NCBI GenBank assembly: GCA_023141075.1
Contig: JAGLKL010000106.1
Location: 1 to 5,160, forward strand
Source of the DNA: Alphaproteobacteria bacterium
GTDB taxonomy: Bacteria; Pseudomonadota; Alphaproteobacteria; Micavibrionales; Micavibrionaceae
Direction: 5' to 3'
Length of the DNA: 5,160 bases
The translations under genes were made by a program, and so were the position numbers. Below the pieces are notes generated by a model. The model had not been told where the DNA came from. It ran no database searches and worked only from the letters and a program-made list of their open reading frames with translations. Below are positions 1 through 4,291 of the stretch, one piece after another; the stretch's first letter is position 1; each line of letters begins with the position of its first letter.

Positions 1-117
1 TTTGTCACAGAATTGTATAAAAGCTATGGGTTTAGACTCTGGCTTTCGCATTTCTCTTCAAAGAGGCCGCCACACAGGCACACGCTCTCTATCATGCATT
101 TCTAATGTCCCAAATAC

Positions 118-150
118 TTGCCGAAAAACCCGGCAACTTATCAACATAAG
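118..150. repeat. Two abutting perfect inverted repeats (tandem hairpins)
   Basis: TTGCCG at 118-123 pairs perfectly with CGGCAA at 131-136 around a 7-base loop. It is followed without a gap by CTTAT at 137-141 pairing with ATAAG at 146-150 around a CAAC loop. Neither hairpin is followed by a T run on either strand, so a classical intrinsic terminator is unlikely. They could form RNA structure in a 5' leader, be protein-binding sites, or be chance. The inverted repeats are directly visible; any role is unknown. Confidence 0.5.
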
Positions 151-174
151 CTATAGTGATTTCATTTATTAGTG

Positions 175-193
175 TTTTTTTAAAGTTTTTTTT
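175..193. repeat. Paired T-tracts (T7-AAAG-T8) upstream of the regulator gene
   Basis: A run of seven Ts (175-181), then AAAG, then eight Ts (186-193) lies 41 bases before the start codon at 235. Such tracts can bend DNA, act like UP elements for RNA polymerase, or change length by slippage. The sequence does not say which, and no well-spaced -35/-10 pair is evident around them. Confidence 0.6.
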
Positions 194-234
194 GCCATTA
201 TCAATTAGGAATTGAGAAGATAAAGGTACGAAAC

Positions 235-1062
235 ATGAAGATTCTTATCGTTGACAGAGAAGAAATCACAACACAGCTCATGACAAACCGACTCGAGCCG
301 TTAGGCCATAAGATTACACACGAACCTGTTAAAAACAATGCAGTCGAACGTGCAAGTAAAGAAAACTATAATCTCATTTTTGTCGATCCGGCTCCATTGA
401 CCAGCGCCCGGCCTGTCATTTTGAACCTGCGCCATAAAGCCGGGAAATATACATATATCGTCCAGATGGGTTCTTCTATCACACGTCTGGAAGCCATTAA
501 ATGCGGAGCGAATGACGCGCTGAGCAAACCTATAGATCCTGAAAATCTGGATAACGCAGTCAATAATGCCCGCTCTCTTGTAAAACAAATCCAGCGAATC
601 GGTGACGATAGTACAGATTTCCCCAGCGCCGGAGGGATCATTTCCAAATCAGCGTTTAACCAGCTCTTCCTCTCGGCTATTGACCGAGCTGACCGTTACG
701 GAGAACGTTCCTACGTCGTCTTTTTCGGCATAAAGAATCACCGAGCCATATGTGAAAGCGAAGGGCCATACGCCGCTGACTGTCTTTCAGCCAAACTTTC
801 ACAATATCTGGTTCGCCTGCGCCGTCAATCCGACATTATCGCTCAGACGGAAAGTTTTGAATATGCGCTGTTGCTTCAAAGACCCATGTATGAAACTGAA
901 CCAAAAGAAGCAGCCAACCGTTTCGCCGAAAGCATCGGCGGTTATGAAGACCTTTTCGAAAAAGAAGGGATAGCTCCGGAATTTTATATTGACCTGATAG
1001 ATCTTCCCATCGGCTCACAGATTATTTCGCATACATTGAGTAAAAACGATATTATCGCTTAG
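235..1062 (+). CDS. Response-regulator-like protein: receiver domain plus degenerate GGDEF domain
   Basis: Cytoplasmic signalling protein of 275 residues. Residues 1-115 form a CheY-like receiver: beta1 ILIVD with D7, R8, E9; the likely phospho-acceptor D51 in IFVDP; and K98 in SKP. The second acidic Mg-binding position is Arg8, and the usual Ser/Thr after beta4 falls in MGSS (78-81), so phosphorylation is possible but not assured. Residues about 137-275 align with a GGDEF domain: DRADRYGERSYVVFF matches its first helix and strand, and SDIIAQ...YALLL matches the signature strand. However, the signature itself reads E206-S-F-E-Y210, and the metal-binding Asp of the LDIDHFK motif is replaced (FFGIKNHRAI). 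It is therefore almost certainly not a diguanylate cyclase. An RxxD motif (R197-Q-S-D200), six residues before the signature as in the PleD I-site, is kept, which suggests c-di-GMP binding. The start is supported by AAAGG at 222-226. Its position before the export genes suggests a regulatory role (inference). Confidence 0.85.
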   Translation: MKILIVDREEITTQLMTNRLEPLGHKITHEPVKNNAVERASKENYNLIFVDPAPLTSARPVILNLRHKAGKYTYIVQMGSSITRLEAIKCGANDALSKPIDPENLDNAVNNARSLVKQIQRIGDDSTDFPSAGGIISKSAFNQLFLSAIDRADRYGERSYVVFFGIKNHRAICESEGPYAADCLSAKLSQYLVRLRRQSDIIAQTESFEYALLLQRPMYETEPKEAANRFAESIGGYEDLFEKEGIAPEFYIDLIDLPIGSQIISHTLSKNDIIA

Positions 1063-1100
1063 ACAATCTCCCATATATCGCTTTTCCTGAGGATGATTTT

Positions 1101-1139
1101 ATGTTTTTCAGACGCTTGTCCTTGCCCGCAAAGCCTTAA
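1101..1139 (+). CDS. Possible 12-codon leader peptide ORF
   Basis: An ATG at 1101 opens 12 codons (MFFRRLSLPAKP) ending in TAA at 1137-1139. TGAGGA at 1088-1093 is a good Shine-Dalgarno sequence 7 bases before the ATG. The ORF lies between the regulator gene and the export gene, upstream of a terminator-like hairpin at 1194-1229, an arrangement seen in attenuator leaders. A short hairpin (AAAGC/GCTTT, 1130-1144) overlaps its stop. There is no run of one amino acid that would point to a sensed tRNA. So short an ORF with a purine-rich upstream stretch can arise by chance. Confidence 0.25.
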   Translation: MFFRRLSLPAKP

Positions 1140-1193
1140 GCTTTTATGCTCTTTAGAACAATCACTGCATAATTCTTGAGTTTTGACGAAATC

Positions 1194-1229
1194 AACACAG
1201 ACGTTGGGACGTCCGTTGTTTCATTTTTT
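1194..1229 (+). terminator. Terminator- or attenuator-like hairpin with T6 run
   Basis: GACGT (1200-1204) pairs perfectly with ACGTC (1209-1213) around a TGGG loop. Below an A-C mismatch the stem continues as CA/TG and, past one bulged T (1217), AAC/GTT, giving about ten pairs from 1194 to 1220. The sequence TCA and then six Ts (1224-1229) follow. It lies 132 bases after the regulator stop and 34 bases before the export gene start. It could terminate the upstream transcript, attenuate read-through into the export genes, or act as an operator. The modest GC content and the 3-base gap before the T run weaken the terminator reading. Confidence 0.4.
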
Positions 1230-1250
1230 ATAGAAACAATTAGCGATTCT

Positions 1251-1256
1251 GGAGGG
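1251..1256 (+). promoter_or_regulatory. Strong Shine-Dalgarno that fixes the export gene start
   Basis: GGAGGG ends 6 bases before the ATG at 1263. The reading frame is open further upstream to a TTG at 1176, but that start has no comparable site and would put 29 hydrophilic-to-mixed residues ahead of an otherwise normal signal peptide. The ATG at 1263 is therefore the better start. This is the strongest ribosome-binding site in the window, in contrast to the two genes that follow. Confidence 0.85.
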
Positions 1257-1262
1257 AAAAGC

Positions 1263-1976
1263 ATGTTTATCAGAACTATACATATAAATTCCATCATGGC
1301 CATTTTGTGTTTTGCCGTTTCATGTCTGATTGGAATAAATACGGCTTACGCCGCACAGCCATCCGCTGAACAGCCTCAAATCAACTTGCTTAAGGTAGGA
1401 GATAAAATCAATGTTTTAGTAGAAGGCGAAGACGATCTCTCCGGCTTTTATACCGTCAATAAAGCAGGCATGATTAACATACCCCTGATCGGCAATATCC
1501 TTGTAGCTGGAAAAACCACCCATGAAGCAAAAATCCTGATTACACAAAAACTTCAGAACGGTTATTTGCGTCAACCTGATGTCTCCGTTAAAGAAAAGCC
1601 ACAGGATAAAAAACCCGAAGCTCCTGCCAAAAAGCCGCTCGAAACAATCCCAGAAACAATCGAAGTAAAACCACCTGCCCATAAACCTGTGGAGAGCGCA
1701 CATCTGGATAATAACAAACCGCCCGAACACAAAGAAAGTATGACGAAACAAGTCTATATTGTAGGCGGCGTTAACAATCCGGGTTATTACGCTTTATCAC
1801 CCAAAGCAGGCCATATCCTGAATATTATCGCTTTGGCCGGTGGCTATACAAAAAAAGCCGATACCGAAAATTTTGAAATCGTGCGAAATATTGGCGGCGT
1901 GTATTACCGAAAACAGGCACAAACCGGAGCTTTGGAGTATCACGATGGCGATATTGTCGTCATAGAGGAGCACTGA
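1263..1976 (+). CDS. Polysaccharide export protein (Wza/ExoF-like, Poly_export + SLBB)
   Basis: Secreted protein of 237 residues expected to act in the periplasm or outer membrane as the exit part of a polysaccharide export machine. Residues 1-30 are a signal peptide with a hydrophobic core and an AYA/AQ cleavage site; C21 is not in a good lipobox, so it is probably not a lipoprotein like Wza. Residues about 42-110 are the polysaccharide-export domain (LKVGDKINVLVEGEDDLSG, then a GMINIPLIG strand, then HEAKILITQKL). Residues 111-161 are a Pro/Lys/Glu-rich linker with ten prolines. Residues about 163-237 are an SLBB domain (VYIVGGVNNPGYYAL, LNIIALAGGYT), ending in the usual YHDGDIVVIEE. With only one SLBB it is shorter than Wza (about 380 residues) and lacks Wza's C-terminal membrane helix region. 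It is followed after 31 bases by its expected partner, the chain-length/kinase gene. The family assignment is secure; the polymer is unknown. Confidence 0.9.
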   Translation: MFIRTIHINSIMAILCFAVSCLIGINTAYAAQPSAEQPQINLLKVGDKINVLVEGEDDLSGFYTVNKAGMINIPLIGNILVAGKTTHEAKILITQKLQNGYLRQPDVSVKEKPQDKKPEAPAKKPLETIPETIEVKPPAHKPVESAHLDNNKPPEHKESMTKQVYIVGGVNNPGYYALSPKAGHILNIIALAGGYTKKADTENFEIVRNIGGVYYRKQAQTGALEYHDGDIVVIEEH

Positions 1977-2007
1977 TTAGCCCTTAAACAACAAAAACGA
2001 ATCACCT

Positions 2008-3807
2008 ATGCCTCGAGAAACAGAACATAACGACAATACAGACCGAACCGGCAGCACCGAAACATGTGCCGTACTGCCGGAGACATATCAGGCATCGCCA
2101 AAACCGCTCCTTCCTCCCGATACAACGAATCACCTCATACCTATTTTGCGTAGGCGTAAAGTAATGGCTCTGGGTATCTTCTTGCTGTGCTTTGGCGCAA
2201 GCTTGATTACCATCGAAAAGACGCCGCCTCTTTACCATGCGCATGCACAGCTTTCCTTTAGCACCCAAGATGGCGCATCTATATATAAGCAATTATACCA
2301 TTTGCAAAACTCGACACGATTACCACGTCATTTACGCCTGTCACACATACCCGGCTCCAATATAGTTGACATACACAATTACGATAACAATGCCCAAAAC
2401 GCGGCACTTGAACTCAACAACTATATTAGAAACTATATTGCCCAAGCCAACGCAAAACAGCTTTCCCCTCCAAAAGCAAAAAAACCGCCCTCACCGGCAC
2501 CAAAAACGCCACAATATCTTGAAGCAGAAAACAAATATCTTGTGCTTAAGGCACGACTATCCGCTTTTATCAATAAAGACGGCAGCATAAACCTCCATAC
2601 CGACAAACATCTGCGCTCAGAAGCTCTGGATACTCTTTTGGGGCGCGAGCGTAAATATACCTACGATCTGGAAGAATTGTCTTTACGCTATGGGGAAAAA
2701 CACCCGAAGATGATTGAGGCTCACACAAAACTTGCCACTGTGACCGCACAAATCAAAGAAGAGCGCGAAACGTTGCTCGGCCATATAATCGATGATTATA
2801 TCACTGCAAAAACTACCATGAATGCTTTGGAGAAAGCCCGCCGCAATACAACAAGCAACAGGCAAGAGGAAACACGCCTGCGAGCAAACAAAACTCCTAT
2901 TGTGCAGCTCGTTGAGCCTGCACAAATTCCGAAGAAACCTGTATTCCCGGACAAATCCCGTTTTATTGGTTTTTCAATATTACTCTCACTATTCTTCGGG
3001 ATTCTCATACCGGTGATCGTGGAACGTTGTCGCAAAACTTTTATCAGCGGACAGCAACTCTCGCACTTTTTCGGCCTGCCCTGTTACGCACTTATTCCGA
3101 AAACAGAAGGAGAAGAAGGAAAATATCTGGCAGATTTTGTGCTCGACAATCCTTCCGATGTACTGACTGAGGCCGTACACTCACTGCGCCTTAACATCAA
3201 ACTCAAAAGCAACTGTAGAGAAAATGAAGACAAAGTGGTTCTTATAACCTCTTCAAAGGCCGGTGAAGGCAAAACCATGTTGTGCACATGGCTGGCACGT
3301 CTGGCCGCAAAATCAGGAGAGCGCGTATTGTTGATTGATGCTAATTTACGTGATCCCTGCCTGCATAAAGCTTTAAACGGAAGAAACACTACATCTCTGG
3401 TAGAATATCTGGCCGGAAAAGCCACACTGAAAAAAGTCACAGATACAGCCGACCCCTCAGGCTTGCACATTATATACGGGCGCAGCATCCCCAACAGTGT
3501 GCCGGATCTGCTTTCCTCCAAAAGAATGGGAGAGCTTTTGTGCGACGCTCGCAAGTCCTATGACCTGATTATCATTGACACACCCCCCTGTCTAATAAAC
3601 GCAGATGCCCGAGCTTTAAGCGCTCATGCTGATTTACTGCTTTATCTGGTTGGATGGAACAAAACGAAACGTGATGTTATCCACAAAGGATTGTCACAAT
3701 TCCTAAGCTTTTCGCGCATACGGACAGCCCTTGTTTTGAGCAATATTGACCTTAAAAAACACATCGAATACGGCTATGGCGAAGTTATATGCGACGATGA
3801 AACCTAA
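2008..3807 (+). CDS. Chain-length regulator fused to BY-type tyrosine kinase (Wzc-like)
   Basis: Inner-membrane protein of 599 residues that in this family sets polymer length and controls export through tyrosine autophosphorylation. Residues 1-50 are cytoplasmic, and 52-69 form TM1. Residues about 70-316 are periplasmic, with a Pro/Lys-rich stretch (151-168) and helical segments carrying the Wzz/GNVR-type RYGEKHPKM motif (227-235). PKKPVFPDK (308-316) leads into TM2 (319-338). The cytoplasmic kinase domain has Walker A SSKAGEGKT (415-423), Walker A' VLLIDANLRDP (440-450) and Walker B LIIIDTPP (520-527). Departures from the family are N446 where the second Asp of DxD is usual, H391 in the EX2RX2R oligomerisation motif (EAVHSLR), and a tail with only Y588 and Y590 instead of a tyrosine cluster. 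The ATG at 2008 is the first possible start after an in-frame TAG at 1978-1980, but it has no Shine-Dalgarno. An internal ATG at 2164 would begin at TM1 and is less likely. It forms an operon with the export gene. Confidence 0.9.
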   Translation: MPRETEHNDNTDRTGSTETCAVLPETYQASPKPLLPPDTTNHLIPILRRRKVMALGIFLLCFGASLITIEKTPPLYHAHAQLSFSTQDGASIYKQLYHLQNSTRLPRHLRLSHIPGSNIVDIHNYDNNAQNAALELNNYIRNYIAQANAKQLSPPKAKKPPSPAPKTPQYLEAENKYLVLKARLSAFINKDGSINLHTDKHLRSEALDTLLGRERKYTYDLEELSLRYGEKHPKMIEAHTKLATVTAQIKEERETLLGHIIDDYITAKTTMNALEKARRNTTSNRQEETRLRANKTPIVQLVEPAQIPKKPVFPDKSRFIGFSILLSLFFGILIPVIVERCRKTFISGQQLSHFFGLPCYALIPKTEGEEGKYLADFVLDNPSDVLTEAVHSLRLNIKLKSNCRENEDKVVLITSSKAGEGKTMLCTWLARLAAKSGERVLLIDANLRDPCLHKALNGRNTTSLVEYLAGKATLKKVTDTADPSGLHIIYGRSIPNSVPDLLSSKRMGELLCDARKSYDLIIIDTPPCLINADARALSAHADLLLYLVGWNKTKRDVIHKGLSQFLSFSRIRTALVLSNIDLKKHIEYGYGEVICDDET

Positions 3808-3816
3808 CATTTCCTT

Positions 3817-3844
3817 TTGAGAACGCAGCAAAATCGTATAAAAT
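3817..3844 (+). promoter_or_regulatory. Possible sigma70-type promoter for a near-leaderless transcript
   Basis: TTGAGA (3817-3822) and TAAAAT (3839-3844) each match five of six consensus bases and are 16 bases apart. Transcription would start about 7 bases later, at around 3851, right at the ATG at 3852, which has no Shine-Dalgarno. The match and the missing ribosome site fit each other, but the region is AT-rich and the gene may instead be co-transcribed from upstream. No experimental support is available. Confidence 0.4.
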
Positions 3845-3851
3845 AGCGGCC

Positions 3852-4289
3852 ATGCGATTCGCAAACCCTCACCCACCACGGCGCGGGGCATTTCTTCTGA
3901 TCGCCCTGTTTTCATGCCTCCAGATTTTATTCGGCTTTTTTCTCTTCACGGGAAACGGGCAGGATTCCGTTTTGCTTCCGCACACTTCCGTTCAGGTAGC
4001 TTCATATGAGAAAGCCGCCTACTTTAACACCATAGAACCGGCTTCCGATCATAACCCGCAAAAATTATCTTTGAGCCGGAATTGTGACGAATGCAGTACC
4101 TTTTCCTATTTCAACAAATACAGAAAAAAGGTCGGAGAAAATGCCGCCAAAAAACATGTGCAAGAAAAGCAGCCGCAACATCCTAGCCCATCTATTTCCT
4201 CAAGCGCAACGCGCTATAATCCAGTAGACCATCCTGTTATCACCGATAATTCAAGTTTCTCCGCTTCTCCATTAAATCACGAGAAATAG
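3852..4289 (+). CDS. Unrecognised membrane-anchored protein with a CxxC motif
   Basis: A 145-residue protein I do not recognise. A basic N-terminus (HPPRRG) precedes one hydrophobic segment (about 13-33), which would place it in the inner membrane as a signal anchor with the rest in the periplasm. The remainder is polar and low in predicted structure: a small CDEC motif (78-81) in a SRNCDECSTF context, a basic helix-like stretch (about 88-106), and a Ser/Pro-rich C-terminal tail. The CxxC could bind metal or form a disulfide, but one motif in an unknown protein does not show this. It starts 44 bases after the kinase stop with no Shine-Dalgarno, and its stop lies 2 bases before the next ATG, so it is probably translated in step with the downstream membrane gene. 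Reading frame length and context support a real gene; function is unknown. Confidence 0.6.
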   Translation: MRFANPHPPRRGAFLLIALFSCLQILFGFFLFTGNGQDSVLLPHTSVQVASYEKAAYFNTIEPASDHNPQKLSLSRNCDECSTFSYFNKYRKKVGENAAKKHVQEKQPQHPSPSISSSATRYNPVDHPVITDNSSFSASPLNHEK

Positions 4290-4291
4290 CT

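Larger units (their letters stand above)
1..234. other. Upstream region without a supportable gene
   Basis: No convincing coding region is visible here. One + frame stays open from base 2 to a TAG at 169-171, but the 56 codons resemble no family I know and begin outside the window. On the minus strand an ATG at 51-49 opens a frame of 17 codons running off the left edge, preceded by a weak purine stretch. It could be the start of a divergent gene, but it is too short to judge. The right half is AT-rich and holds two small hairpins (118-150), a lone TATAGT -10-like hexamer (152-157) without a good -35 partner, and two T-tracts (175-193). It most likely contains the promoter of the gene starting at 235, but I cannot place it. 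Confidence 0.5.

Noticed and set aside
1..51. Start of a divergent minus-strand gene (ATG at 51-49, 17 codons to the edge)
   Set aside because: Too short to identify, with only a weak purine stretch upstream and no promoter I can place. It is noted in the upstream region entry but not called as a gene.
2..171. C-terminal end of a + strand gene entering from the left (56 codons, stop TAG 169-171)
   Set aside because: The translation is rich in Ser, Arg and Cys with no recognisable motif, and the frame covers the tandem hairpins and AT-rich stretch. An open run of this length can be chance.
1130..1144. AAAGC-CTTAA-GCTTT hairpin as a terminator of the regulator gene
   Set aside because: Only five pairs, mostly A-T, and the following T run is interrupted after two bases. 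The hairpin at 1194-1229 is a better candidate.
1176..1262. Longer version of the export protein starting at TTG 1176
   Set aside because: The TTG has no good ribosome site, the added 29 residues would precede a normal signal peptide, and GGAGGG six bases before ATG 1263 gives a far better start. The extension would also read through the terminator-like hairpin.
3084..3554. 156-residue open frame on the minus strand inside the kinase gene
   Set aside because: It lies opposite the well-supported kinase domain, contains no recognisable domain, and is explained as a shadow of that coding frame. The same holds for the other short frames inside the annotated genes on both strands.
3583..3588. C6 run in the Walker B segment of the kinase gene as a slippage site
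   Set aside because: Six bases is short for phase variation and the two Pro codons are required by the conserved DTPP motif, so the run is explained by the protein.
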